Positions 36,201 through 44,194 of a DNA stretch of 53,368 nt are shown here, in pieces; position 1 is the stretch's first letter; the number at the start of each line of letters is the position of its first letter. Source of the stretch: Actinomyces sp. HMSC035G02 (GTDB taxonomy: Bacteria; Actinomycetota; Actinomycetes; Actinomycetales; Actinomycetaceae); NCBI GenBank assembly GCA_001838165.1, contig KV835891.1, forward strand, positions 1 to 53,368, given 5' to 3'. Below the pieces are notes generated by a model. The model searched no databases and was not told where the DNA came from. It saw only the letters and a program-made list of their open reading frames with translations. A program made the position numbers and the translations under genes.

Positions 36201-37275
36201 GGATGACGAGGCGCAGCGCGGTGTGCGACTTCATGGGCGTCCACTCGCGGGCGCGGGACATGATCGTCACGCCGCGCACGCCCACCGCCGAACCGAAGGG
36301 GGAGTTGGGCGGGAACTCGGCACCGTCGCACACGAGGAGGAGGTGGGGCCACTCGGGCATGTCGTCGCCCGGGCGGTACGCGCCGCGCATCGCGACGTCG
36401 GGGCCGATCATCTCGGCGAGCTCGCGCGGGTCCGTCGAGATCATGCGGCCCGGGCCCACTGCGTCGCGCACGATGGAGGAGCGGGCCTGCGGCATCCACT
36501 TGACCCACTCCCAGTCACCCAGTCGATCGGCCGAACACAGAACCGCGATCTTGAGCTTGGAGGGGTCGATGAAGCACGCCAGGTGCATCATGATGGCGCG
36601 CATTTCGTCGTAGGCGCTTTCGCCGTCGCCGACGACCTCGATGTGGCTGAAGTCACCCAGGTAGAGAAACTTGCCGACGTTGTCCGTGTGGTCGTGGACG
36701 CCGATGAAGCGCTCCATGGCGGACAGGCACACGACGTCCATCTCCGTCATCGGGTCGATCGGGGGTCGTTCGAAGATGAGGCCGAGGGGCTGGGTGCCCG
36801 AGCCGTAACGGAACGTCAGCAGGTCGTACGTGTTGCCCTCGCGCGACCACAGGCGCGAACCGTTGGCGGCCAGCGTGACGAGGGCGTCGGGGGAGGGGTA
36901 GACCCAGTTGTAGTAGGCGCGCTGCTTCTTCGCGACCTTGCGCACGGACTCTCGCGTCTCAGCGAGGTAGGAGAGGTATTCGCGGCGCTGCGTCTTCACG
37001 CGCGTGCGGTACTGGGAGAACTGACGATAGATGTTGAAGCCGACCATGCCCAGCATGGCGACCAGCATGCCGCCGCCCATCATCATGGAGCGGGGACTCT
37101 CGCTCTGCATGGCCATGAAGACCATGACGCCCGTCGAACCGAGCATTGGGACGACCATCATCAGGACGTTACCGATCGATGCGGGCTCGGCCTTCTCCGG
37201 CGGCATCTGGATCGCTAGGGTGCCGGAGGGCTGCTCCGGAACCGCGGCAGTCCGCCGTTTCTTGCGTGTAACCAT
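33232..37275 (-). CDS. eccC: T7SS FtsK/SpoIIIE ATPase EccC
   Basis: Central motor of type VII secretion, 1347 residues. Two N-terminal membrane helices (about 36-56 and 64-83) precede three FtsK/SpoIIIE-type ATPase domains. Walker A motifs are GATGSGKSE near 483, GGPQTGKST near 857 and GDGRTGKTT near 1148, with Walker B-like LVLVDFKGG, YVMDFGGG and LTIDMRR. It is a fused single-chain EccC rather than the split EccCa/EccCb form. ATG 37275 has GAGGAG upstream; the open frame to 37320 is rejected. It heads a six-gene minus-strand operon running to subtilase 2 and is divergent from eccD1, with a shared palindrome between them. Confidence 0.95.
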   Translation of the reverse strand: MVTRKKRRTAAVPEQPSGTLAIQMPPEKAEPASIGNVLMMVVPMLGSTGVMVFMAMQSESPRSMMMGGGMLVAMLGMVGFNIYRQFSQYRTRVKTQRREYLSYLAETRESVRKVAKKQRAYYNWVYPSPDALVTLAANGSRLWSREGNTYDLLTFRYGSGTQPLGLIFERPPIDPMTEMDVVCLSAMERFIGVHDHTDNVGKFLYLGDFSHIEVVGDGESAYDEMRAIMMHLACFIDPSKLKIAVLCSADRLGDWEWVKWMPQARSSIVRDAVGPGRMISTDPRELAEMIGPDVAMRGAYRPGDDMPEWPHLLLVCDGAEFPPNSPFGSAVGVRGVTIMSRAREWTPMKSHTALRLVIHPSPDHKGADVVDVVTMDSLPEQAFADRLTAIQAEAVARRMTPFATQQNLEEAETPVGRSDEARQMDLMELVGIGDIRDFDPEKQWRRREGRERLAAPFAVTPEGRPVVLDIKESAQQGMGPHGLLIGATGSGKSEVLRTLVLALALTHSPEQLNLVLVDFKGGATFAGMSDLPHVSAMISNLESELSLVDRMQDALQGEMVRRQEVLRQAGNYANVSDYEADRLAGKHEFPPLPALFIVLDEFTEMLMAKPEFGEVFIMIGRLGRSLSVHLLLASQKMDLGKARGLESHLSYRIALKTFTENDSREVLGIPDAAKLPPLPGSGYLKAGGDGLVRFRASYVAAPPPARTLASISEGSTAGAPTAPIEILPFTVAPVITREDLGEEEEVDQNQEVVLAGDEVWADMSEMDIAVAKMKGKGYPAHQVWLPPLEVPDTFATLMPDLRPDPELGFVSRAWRESGTLRVPLGTVDLPLEQRRETLVLDLSGAGGNFALVGGPQTGKSTALRTIVQSLSLTYTPQEVQFYVMDFGGGTFAGFAGAPHVAGIATRDTEEVRTRMIAEIAAIMDDRERYFRQNGIDSMDTYRRGRLEGRYDDGYGDVFLVIDGWGALRSEFDGLDRTVTTMMSRGLSLGVHLIVSAARWMDIRSEAQDIFGSRLELHTANPKESIVNREGAARIPKGRPGRGIDMVGHEMMIGLPRADDDPDPSTVSQGVARTVAKIRESLVHGEGPKLRLLPENVTVAEILAQVPDPQILPRGGGDMILGVEESRLGPLVFNTRAESHLYLFGDGRTGKTTFLRSIISEVTRLYSPGEAKILTIDMRRTLMGAVPQDYQLRYLTNHAEAMKQMRDLAGFLRTRLPGSDVTPEQIRDRSWWSGPEVWILVDDYDLVATTSGNPLMELIDLLPQAADIGLHVIITRRMGGASRAAYEKVLQMMNDLAVTGILLSGNPSEGAIINGVKPKRAVPGRAQVVHRELGVVAAQLANTPPASI

Positions 37276-37322
37276 CAGGTCTCCTCGCGCTGTGCGCGTA
37301 CGTGTTCGATGCGACTGCACCC

Positions 37323-37380
37323 AGTGTAGCTGAGTAGCCTTCCAAGTTTTAACCGGCGGTTAGCCTCAGTGCATTACACT
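37323..37380. promoter_or_regulatory. Divergent promoter region with shared palindrome (eccC/eccD1)
   Basis: TAACCG-G-CGGTTA (37350-37362) is a perfect odd-length palindrome. Mirror-placed TACACT hexamers, possible -10 boxes, lie on each side: 37375-37380 on the plus strand and 37328-37323 on the minus strand. The palindrome covers or borders the expected -35 positions of both. A regulator binding here could control both operons together. The -35 sequences themselves are not consensus. Confidence 0.4.
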
Positions 37381-37413
37381 GAGCACTGTTGTTTCCCTAG
37401 GATCGGAGGTTTC

Positions 37414-38850
37414 ATGAGCGCCACCATGGTGTCCGTGACCGTTATCGACTCCGATGGCACCTCCGATTTCGCGGCTCCCGAAGGGACGACGGTCGCGGGC
37501 CTGTGCGCCATGCTGGAGATCGATCTGTCCCTTCCCTCCGTGCGTGTCTCCTACGCCGATGGGCGTCCCCTCGACGGCGGCGCTGTTCTCGGTCGTGACC
37601 TGCCCGCAGGCTCGACGATCGCTCTGTCCAGTCGCGTCCTGTCCGCTCAGCAGGTCAACGAGGCCTCGGAACGTCAGGAGAACCAGTGGCTTTCCCCGGT
37701 CCTCGCTCTCCTCGGCTACTGCTTCATTGTGATCGGTGCGGTCAGCGCCCTGTGTCTCCTGCCGATGATCGCAGATGCGGCCCTCGTCGGGTTTGCTCAC
37801 CCCGAGGATGGCCCGAAGTGGGCCGTCGAAGCCGCGAAGATCCCGCTGTGGGCGCGCGGCGCGTGTGCTGCCGTGTGCTGCGCTGCTGCGGTCCTCCCGC
37901 TTTTTGCTTCGCGCGCGGTCCGTTCGAGGCCTGTCCTGCTGCTCCTGATGCCCGCGCTGGCCGGATACAGTGCGATCGGCTTCGTGTCGATGGCCGGCAT
38001 TCATGCGCTGTCGGTCGCCCCTGTGATCGGCGTGTGGGTTGCCCTCGCGGTTTCGTTGGCGGTCGTGTCACTGACGACGACCCCCACCGCGCTGAGCGCT
38101 CTGTTTGCGTGGATCGGTGCCACGGCGCTCGTCACGATCGGCGCGTACCCGATGTTCAGCCTCATCGACATCGCTCCGCTGGCTCTCCTCCTCGGAGTCT
38201 TCCTGTTCCTGATGGCGCCCCGTTTTGCGCTGCGCGTGCCCGACAGCCAGCTCATTGATTCCACGTCGGTGCAGACGATCGCGTCGCGTATTCGCCAGCC
38301 TCCCGCGCAAAAGCCCAGCACGCTGACCGGTGGCCGTATGGCGGACGCCCTCGGGCATACCGATGCTCGGTACACGCTGCTGGTGGCCGCCTCGACGCTG
38401 TTCATCATGGTGGGTGGCATTCCCCTGGCGTACACGGTGACTCCCGCTCTCACGTTCGGCCGAGGCCTCGGGGGCTTCATCTTCGTCATCATGTCCATCG
38501 TGGTCCTGTTGACGGCACCTCGGGGGATCCGCACGCATGCCGGCCAAATCCTGCCTCGCATCGCCGCGGCGGGCGTTGGCTGCGCGTTCCTGTTTGGTCA
38601 GTGGTCGCAGTCCTTGGCGGTGGGGAACCGCGAAGAAACGTACCCGCTGTTCCCCCTGCTCCCGCTGGTGATTCTGCTGATCGTCGCGGTCGCGACGGTC
38701 CTATGGATGACGCTGCATGTTCCCAAGGGCCACGCCGCCCTTTCGGGGACGATCCTCGACTTCGTGCAGACTTTCTGCATCTTTACACTCCTCCCCGCGG
38801 CGGTCATGTCCTCGGGTCTCTTCGAGTTTGCTTGGAGGGCAGTCCTGTAA
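37414..38850 (+). CDS. eccD: T7SS membrane protein EccD (paralogue 1)
   Basis: 478 residues: an N-terminal ubiquitin/YukD-like domain (about 1-80, VSVTVIDSDGTSDF, VSYADGRPLD) followed by about eleven transmembrane helices, the architecture of EccD, the channel-forming subunit present twice per protomer in ESX complexes. ATG 37414 with GGAGG 5 nt upstream; upstream open frame from 37369 rejected. It overlaps the RDD-FHA gene start (TAATG). A second, quite different EccD is encoded at 41375-42736, so the channel may be a heterodimer. Divergent from eccC. Confidence 0.85.
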   Translation: MSATMVSVTVIDSDGTSDFAAPEGTTVAGLCAMLEIDLSLPSVRVSYADGRPLDGGAVLGRDLPAGSTIALSSRVLSAQQVNEASERQENQWLSPVLALLGYCFIVIGAVSALCLLPMIADAALVGFAHPEDGPKWAVEAAKIPLWARGACAAVCCAAAVLPLFASRAVRSRPVLLLLMPALAGYSAIGFVSMAGIHALSVAPVIGVWVALAVSLAVVSLTTTPTALSALFAWIGATALVTIGAYPMFSLIDIAPLALLLGVFLFLMAPRFALRVPDSQLIDSTSVQTIASRIRQPPAQKPSTLTGGRMADALGHTDARYTLLVAASTLFIMVGGIPLAYTVTPALTFGRGLGGFIFVIMSIVVLLTAPRGIRTHAGQILPRIAAAGVGCAFLFGQWSQSLAVGNREETYPLFPLLPLVILLIVAVATVLWMTLHVPKGHAALSGTILDFVQTFCIFTLLPAAVMSSGLFEFAWRAVL

Positions 38851-40280
38851 TGGCTGATACGACGAAGACTCCTTTCGCCCACGCGCCCGCATCCCGGCTC
38901 GTCGGCGCGTATCTCATCGACCTGGTGGTCCTCGGGGCCCTGCTCGGCGTGACGTGGTACGTGCACTTCACGGCGTGGACGATCGGGATGATCACCGCCG
39001 AGGCCGTGGTTGCCTCCGCGCTCATGCTCGGCGCGTCGGGTCGGACCCCTGGCATGGCCCTCATGCGCGTGTGCCTGATCCGCGACGAGGAGGACGCGCA
39101 GACTCCGTCGCTCGGCGCGGCGCTGGGCTACACGGCCCTCGCTGTGCTTCTCCAGCTCACCGGCGTGGGTCTACTCGCCTCGTATGCGATGGTCCACGAC
39201 GGGCGTACCTGGCTGAACGGCCCCACCCGCACCCGATTCGTCGACCTGCGCAAGCACGCGGCGCTCGCGGCTGGTCCCGGCGAGGTCGAGCGCCTCGAGC
39301 GTTCGAGCCAGGCTCCCAGCGGTTTCGATAGCGTTCGCGAGGGAGCTGATCAGTGGAGTGCTCCCACTGCGCCGCTCACGCCCGTGCCCTCCTCGGTGCC
39401 GGACTATTCCGCGCCCGGTCAGCGCACGAATGATCCCTACGGGGAGGACTACAGCGCCCCCGCAACGCCGGCGGTCTCCCCGCTGCCCGCTGCACCTGCC
39501 ATGCCGGCTGCGCCGAGCATGCCCGCTGCGCCGGTCGCTTCCGCTGCGCCTGCTCCGCGCGAGCCCAACGAGTTCGATGCGCTCCTCGCGCCGCCGCAGG
39601 GCGCGCCGGACACTCATCGCCCCGCGCCTCAGCGTCCCGCGGCGCCGTCCATGCCCGCCGCCCCCGCGGTGCCTCCGCTGCCCGCTGCGCCCGCCGTGCC
39701 TGCCGTGCCTGCCGCTCCCGCCCAGGTTCCCGCTCCGCCCAGCTGGGGAGCGCCCTCCCAGCAGGTGCCCCCTCAGTCCGCCCAGGCCTCGTACGGCGCA
39801 GGAGGACAGTACGCGGCTCCCGCGTCCGGGGTGCCCGGCCCTCCGCCGAGCCGCCGCGACGTGCAGGCTGGCCAGCGCGCATCCCAGTGGGGTGGTGCCG
39901 GCCAGTCGCAGTGGGGTGCGCCCGCGACGCCGCCGCGCACGCAGCTCCTGTGGCTCATCTTCGACTCAGGGCAGCGCGAGCTCATCGACATGCCGGTGAC
40001 GCTTGGGCGCGCACCCGCGGCCGTTGAGGGATCGCGTGCGGTCGTCGTTCCCGACGCGACGATGTCGCTCTCGCGCACGCACATGCGCGTGGGTCCCACG
40101 GCCTCCGGCGCATGGATCGAAGACTCCTTCTCTGCGAACGGCACGCAGATCCGCACGCCCGACGGTCGCGTCATGGAGCTGACGGGCGGACAGGCGGTCG
40201 AGGTGCCCGCCGGTACCGAGGTCATCATGGGTGACCGGCGAGCCACGATCGTCTACGCCGACGCAGACTCGGTGCACTGA
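38850..40280 (+). CDS. RDD membrane domain-FHA domain protein
   Basis: 476 residues. The N-terminal RDD-type domain (about 10-120) has ASRLVGAYLIDLVVLG, then GRTPGMALMRVCLI, with about three membrane helices. A roughly 220-residue Pro/Ala-rich linker follows. The C-terminus (about 365-476) is an FHA phosphothreonine-binding domain with VTLGRAP, the SLSRTHMRV Ser/His core and SFSANGTQI. FHA proteins accompany ESX and kinase genes and read phosphorylation states. Here it is translationally coupled to eccD1 and may be a target of the kinase at 25029. Terminator follows at 40347. Confidence 0.88.
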   Translation: MADTTKTPFAHAPASRLVGAYLIDLVVLGALLGVTWYVHFTAWTIGMITAEAVVASALMLGASGRTPGMALMRVCLIRDEEDAQTPSLGAALGYTALAVLLQLTGVGLLASYAMVHDGRTWLNGPTRTRFVDLRKHAALAAGPGEVERLERSSQAPSGFDSVREGADQWSAPTAPLTPVPSSVPDYSAPGQRTNDPYGEDYSAPATPAVSPLPAAPAMPAAPSMPAAPVASAAPAPREPNEFDALLAPPQGAPDTHRPAPQRPAAPSMPAAPAVPPLPAAPAVPAVPAAPAQVPAPPSWGAPSQQVPPQSAQASYGAGGQYAAPASGVPGPPPSRRDVQAGQRASQWGGAGQSQWGAPATPPRTQLLWLIFDSGQRELIDMPVTLGRAPAAVEGSRAVVVPDATMSLSRTHMRVGPTASGAWIEDSFSANGTQIRTPDGRVMELTGGQAVEVPAGTEVIMGDRRATIVYADADSVH

Positions 40281-40346
40281 CCCTGTTGGCGGGGCGAGCC
40301 CCTTGCTGCGTTGAGCCCCTCGTCGCGCCGATCATTCGAATAGTCG

Positions 40347-40381
40347 CCGCCGCCGTCCCGACATGGGACGGCGGCGGTTTT
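40347..40381 (+). terminator. Rho-independent terminator after RDD-FHA gene
   Basis: A perfect 13-bp GC-rich stem (40347-40359 with 40365-40377), loop GACAT, followed by TTTT. It lies 66 bp past the RDD-FHA stop. Confidence 0.8.
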
Positions 40382-40510
40382 GTATGCGCTCACGCCCGCC
40401 CCGATTTAACCGACTGGGAAATTCGTGTGGGTGGGGTCGGCAAATGCCTAGCTGGTCGCTTGTGTGCGCGGAAATGGTCTGTCGTAGCGCGGAATCGGGC
40501 GCTCGTGGGC

Positions 40511-40549
40511 ACCGAAAAGGGCCGCCCCAATGGGACGACCCTTTTCGGT
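40511..40549. terminator. Hairpin terminator between RDD-FHA and WXG100 genes
   Basis: ACCGAAAAGGG (40511-40521) pairs perfectly with CCCTTTTCGGT (40539-40549). It is 21 bp from the stop of the minus-strand WXG100 gene and probably ends that transcript. Confidence 0.7.
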
Positions 40550-40569
40550 AGCGCTAGGCGCTCATGTTC

Positions 40570-40851
40570 TCAGAAGCGGGAAGCGTTGGACTGGTCCGTC
40601 TGCTGGTAGTTGGAGCGAGCCGAGTCAACGGCGGAGGAGGTGCGGCGCAGCACGTCCTTCAGGCCCTCGAGGCCCTGGTTCCACTGACGCTGAGCAATGT
40701 CGTAGGCTTCCTGCGTCTGGCCTTCCCACGACGAGCGCAGCTGGTTCAGCGTCTGCTCGAGATCGTCGAGGCAGTTCTGCAGGTTAGCGGCACCGGTGTT
40801 GATGTCAGCGGCAGCGGCATCAAGAGCGGCGTAATTTACCTGGAAATCCAT
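40570..40851 (-). CDS. WXG100 protein with YxxxD secretion motif (EsxB-like)
   Basis: 93 residues in the helical hairpin format of WXG100 proteins, with the turn motif WEG at 42-44. The C-terminal tail contains NYQQTD, a YxxxD type VII secretion signal (Tyr82, Asp86), as in CFP-10/EsxB. It is expected to be secreted as a heterodimer with the neighbouring WXG100 protein. ATG 40851 has AGGAG upstream, and the gene follows its partner by 22 bp. Confidence 0.93.
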   Translation of the reverse strand: MDFQVNYAALDAAAADINTGAANLQNCLDDLEQTLNQLRSSWEGQTQEAYDIAQRQWNQGLEGLKDVLRRTSSAVDSARSNYQQTDQSNASRF

Positions 40852-40873
40852 GTCAGTCTCCTAATCTAATCTC

Positions 40874-41179
40874 TCACAGGCCGCCGAGCAGCTGGGCGAA
40901 CGAGTTCTCGGTCTCGGACTCGTTGGCTTCCATCGACGAATCGGTGGCGCGCAGGTTGTCCGCGAGATCCTGAAGAGCCTGGTTAACCTTTGCGGCGTTC
41001 TCCTGCCACTGAGTCATCAGCGAAGTGAACTGCACCGACGCAGCGCCCTGCCAGGAGCTGCCGATGGTCGACAGGTCGCCCTCAAGACGCTTGAGGTGGC
41101 TGTCGATGTCGGCCTTGGTGGACTCAACCGCCGCGAAACCCTGCTTTAGGGCGCCTTCTGCGGCCCTCTGGTCTGCCAT
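40874..41179 (-). CDS. WXG100 protein (EsxA-like)
   Basis: 101 residues, WXG100 family, with SWQG (Trp43-Gly45) between two helices and an acidic, glycine-ending tail (SFAQLLGGL). No YxxxD motif is present, matching the ESAT-6-like partner that relies on the other subunit for targeting. ATG 41179 has GGAGG 8 nt upstream; open frame to 41254 rejected. First gene of a two-gene minus-strand unit, divergent from eccD2. Confidence 0.93.
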   Translation of the reverse strand: MADQRAAEGALKQGFAAVESTKADIDSHLKRLEGDLSTIGSSWQGAASVQFTSLMTQWQENAAKVNQALQDLADNLRATDSSMEANESETENSFAQLLGGL

Positions 41180-41243
41180 GTGAACCTCCATTTGTATGAG
41201 TGGACTCTCTCGCCGGGATGCGTGAGAGCATGGGGACACATGA

Positions 41244-41274
41244 ATACTAACCATGTTTTCATCATTTTTTTCAA
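41244..41274 (-). promoter_or_regulatory. Candidate promoter of the WXG100 pair
   Basis: On the minus strand TTGAAA (41274-41269) and TAGTAT (41249-41244) are 19 nt apart in a markedly AT-rich stretch unlike the surroundings. It would give a leader of about 58 nt before ATG 41179. Confidence 0.4.
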
Positions 41275-41289
41275 TGTTACGGAAAAATC

Positions 41290-41318
41290 ATGACAAAACC
41301 TGACCGAGAATCTAGACT
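41290..41318 (+). promoter_or_regulatory. Candidate promoter of eccD2-eccB-mycP operon
   Basis: ATGACA (41290-41295) and TAGACT (41313-41318) with 17-nt spacing, in the AT-rich divergent region. ATG 41375 follows about 50 nt downstream, with GGGAGGA as ribosome-binding site. Confidence 0.45.
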
Positions 41319-41374
41319 TACAGGGTTGTGTCGTGTAGCCAAAGACCCCATCACGCGGCATCCGGGAGGACCCA

Positions 41375-42736
41375 ATGGCATCGAAAACATCACGAGGAGT
41401 GGCGCTGATTCCGCTCACGATCACGTACGGCGTTGACCGTAGTGACGTGACGCTTCCGCAGTCGATCCCCCTGGTGGAGCTGCTCCCCGGAATGGTTGAA
41501 ACGGTGGGCGCTTTCACTGATCAGCCAACGAATGACGGCTTTGCAGTGCGCACGGCCTCAGGTCGTCTGCTCGATCAATCCAAGTCCCTGTCCGCCCAGG
41601 GAGTGCGCGCCGGCGCGGCGCTCACCCTCGAACCTCTGGGCGAGGGTGCCGCCGATATGGTCTACGACGACCTCACGGAAGCAGTCGGTCAAGTCGTCGA
41701 AAGAGTGTCCACTCCTTGGACACGTGAGGATGCTCGCACGCTCGCGGCGCTCGCTGCAGCCGGCCTCATCTTCGTTGCCGCCCTCCTCCTGGCGACCACG
41801 CCTCCGGATGCCCTCACCGCCCTGGACCCTCAAGCCGTCACGAGGTACAACCTCATCGCCGGCGCCATCGGCATCGTCTCGGCGCTGCTCGTGACCGCGA
41901 CGTCCGTCGTCATGACCCGTAAGTACCCGGGAGCGAGCGGTGTTGCGCTGGCGCACACCGTCCCCCTCCTGACGGCCGCAGCTGCTCTGCGCCTGAGTCA
42001 GAGCCACTGGGACACCGCCGGCTGGGGGTGGACGGGTCTCGGCCTCCTGATCGGCGCTCTCGCCGTTCTCACGCTGCCAAAGCGGTACCGAATCTCCATC
42101 GCAGCTCCTCTCGTCGTCGGCACCGTGTTGGCGGCCACCGGCCTTCTGGTTCGACTCGGTCAGCTTTCCCAGGCGGGCATCTCCGCGATCCTCTTCGCCC
42201 TGATCATCGTGCTCCTCCAGGTCGCGCCCTGGATCGCGCTGGCTCACATCCCCGTGCGCATCCTGGACGCGGACACGACCGAGCAGATTCCAGCGAAGGG
42301 CATCACCGACCAGGTCAGCAATTCTTTCGTGTTCGTCGTCGCCCTGCGCTCCGGCGGGGCAGTCGCCGCGATCTTCCTGACCATTTCTCTGATGACAGCA
42401 CCCGAAACGCGGTCGGTCTCCCTGCCGCTGACCCTCCTCACGCTCGGTGCGGTGTCACTCGTCCTCCAGACGCGTTCCATCCGCGCTCGCGTCGAGGTGC
42501 TTCTCGGTGCTCTGAGTGGCCTCATCGTGATCCTCGTGGCCACTGTGCTCGGTGCCTACGCGGACCCGAGGACGATGCCCTGGCTGACGCTGACGGCGAT
42601 TGCGACCGCCCTCGTCCTCGTCGTCACCAACGTCGTCGGGCCTCGTGCCCGCCCGCACCTGACGCGTATCGCCGACACGGTCTCCGTGCTGTCGCTGTTT
42701 GTCCTGCTTCCCCTGGCCGTCTACCTGTGGAGCTGA
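41375..42736 (+). CDS. eccD: T7SS membrane protein EccD (paralogue 2)
   Basis: 453 residues: an N-terminal ubiquitin/YukD-like domain (about 8-90; LTITYGVDRSDVTL, FAVRTASGRLLDQ, GAALTLEPLG), a short helix-forming linker, then about eleven transmembrane helices. The sequence is clearly distant from paralogue 1, so this is not a recent duplication. It begins the plus-strand operon eccD2-eccB-mycP-subtilase 4, with a 3-bp gap to eccB. Mycobacterial ESX systems use two copies of one EccD; two genes here suggest specialised partners. Confidence 0.83.
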   Translation: MASKTSRGVALIPLTITYGVDRSDVTLPQSIPLVELLPGMVETVGAFTDQPTNDGFAVRTASGRLLDQSKSLSAQGVRAGAALTLEPLGEGAADMVYDDLTEAVGQVVERVSTPWTREDARTLAALAAAGLIFVAALLLATTPPDALTALDPQAVTRYNLIAGAIGIVSALLVTATSVVMTRKYPGASGVALAHTVPLLTAAAALRLSQSHWDTAGWGWTGLGLLIGALAVLTLPKRYRISIAAPLVVGTVLAATGLLVRLGQLSQAGISAILFALIIVLLQVAPWIALAHIPVRILDADTTEQIPAKGITDQVSNSFVFVVALRSGGAVAAIFLTISLMTAPETRSVSLPLTLLTLGAVSLVLQTRSIRARVEVLLGALSGLIVILVATVLGAYADPRTMPWLTLTAIATALVLVVTNVVGPRARPHLTRIADTVSVLSLFVLLPLAVYLWS

Positions 42737-42739
42737 GTC

Positions 42740-44194
42740 ATGCCGTCGAGTAAAGACATCCTTGAAGCCCAGCGCTTCAATCGAAACCGCCTGATTACGG
42801 CTTTTACCTCGGGTACGCCCGACGGGCGCGAGGTCGACACTCCGTCGCCCGTGCGTCCCCTCATCTTCGGGCTCGTGGTCGCCATCATCATCAGCGTCAT
42901 TGGAATCGGCATGCGTGTCTTTGCGCCGAACCCGAAGCTTGGCGAGGCGCAGTACGAGCTCATCGACGTGAAGGGGACGGGTGCCCGCTATTTCTGGGCA
43001 AACGGCGTCCTACACCCCATCGCGAACGTGACCACCGCTCGGCTGCTCAGCCCGGATTCAAAGCTGACGACCGTCCAGGCCTCTGCGGCGTCACTCGAAA
43101 ACATTCCTCGAGGCGCCCAGATCGGTCTGCCCGATGTCCCCGATGACGTTCCGCTCCCTGACATGCTGAGTAAGCAGTGGCTCTCCTGCGACATGGAGTC
43201 CGGGTACCACACGTGGATCGCCAAGGACCTGCCTGCGGACAATTTCCCGGTCAAGCAGGCGACATCCGCGCTCGTGCAGGCGAGCGGTAGCGGAGACAAG
43301 TACTTCGTCGATCGCAAAAAGGGCAAGAAGTACTACATCGACTCCAGCGTGAGCCGCCTGGGTGACTGGGCGCTGTCCTTCCAGAACCTGGCCAGCTACC
43401 CGATCACCGTCGAACCCGAGTGGCTTGACCTCTTCCCCTCGGGCACGCCCCTGCGCCCCTGGAGCTACAACGACATCGAGAATGCTGGGCAGCCTGCCAC
43501 GAACCTACCCGGCGACCTGAAGAACGAGGGCATCACTATCGGAATGGTCCTTGATCAGGTCGATTCCGCCGGTCAGGTGAAAAACTCCTACCTGGTGATC
43601 GACGACTCGAATCTGGTGGTCTTCAACTCGACGGCGGCGCGACTGTATCAGGACGCCCCGCCCTCGAAGAAGTTCCCGACCGAAATGTTCAAGTACGTTG
43701 AGCCCGTCCGGGCCGTCTTCGTCGGTGACGATTGGCCCGACGTGGAGGACTTTGAGGCACCCGAGTGGTTCGACGAGAGCCGCGACGCGGCAAGCCGCAC
43801 GGTCCTGTGCGCCAAGATGGACACCACTGATCATGCCAAGCCGCAGTTTGACCTGGTCACCATGCCCGAGAAGCGCGCGATCGAAGCGTCCTACGATGCG
43901 GAATCTCTGCAGTCCCCCAAGGGGCCGTCCACGACGCGCAACGTGACTGTTGCGGGCGGATCTGGTGCCCTCCTCGCCCTCACGTCCGGCGGTGGCGGCG
44001 AGGCCGCGTCCTACGTCTTCGTCTCCGACCTGGGCTTCCGCCACTCCCTCGGCGACGTTCCGGCCGTCTCGATGAACGCGCTCGGGTGGAGTGCGTCAGA
44101 GGCCGCGTCGGTTCCGCGCGCGTGGGGTGAGCTCATCCCGCCGGGCTCTGAGATGTCTCCGAAGGCCGCCGCCACCTCAGTGGGGATCAAGTGA
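42740..44194 (+). CDS. eccB: T7SS core protein EccB
   Basis: 484 residues. A short cytoplasmic N-terminus (SKDILEAQRFNRNRLITAF) is typical of EccB, followed by one membrane helix (about 39-62) and a large extracytoplasmic domain of R1-R4-type repeats with a proline-containing core (GEAQYELIDVKGTGARYF near 72, SYLVIDDSNLVVFNS near 283). Two Cys residues (LSCDMES and VLCAKMD) fit the conserved EccB disulfide. The ATG lies 3 bp after eccD2, and the stop overlaps the mycP GTG. Confidence 0.93.
   Translation: MPSSKDILEAQRFNRNRLITAFTSGTPDGREVDTPSPVRPLIFGLVVAIIISVIGIGMRVFAPNPKLGEAQYELIDVKGTGARYFWANGVLHPIANVTTARLLSPDSKLTTVQASAASLENIPRGAQIGLPDVPDDVPLPDMLSKQWLSCDMESGYHTWIAKDLPADNFPVKQATSALVQASGSGDKYFVDRKKGKKYYIDSSVSRLGDWALSFQNLASYPITVEPEWLDLFPSGTPLRPWSYNDIENAGQPATNLPGDLKNEGITIGMVLDQVDSAGQVKNSYLVIDDSNLVVFNSTAARLYQDAPPSKKFPTEMFKYVEPVRAVFVGDDWPDVEDFEAPEWFDESRDAASRTVLCAKMDTTDHAKPQFDLVTMPEKRAIEASYDAESLQSPKGPSTTRNVTVAGGSGALLALTSGGGGEAASYVFVSDLGFRHSLGDVPAVSMNALGWSASEAASVPRAWGELIPPGSEMSPKAAATSVGIK

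Noticed and set aside
40330..40360. Possible tRNA because of an ATTCGAAT-like sequence
   Set aside because: No acceptor stem or cloverleaf can be drawn. The sequence leads into a rho-independent terminator.
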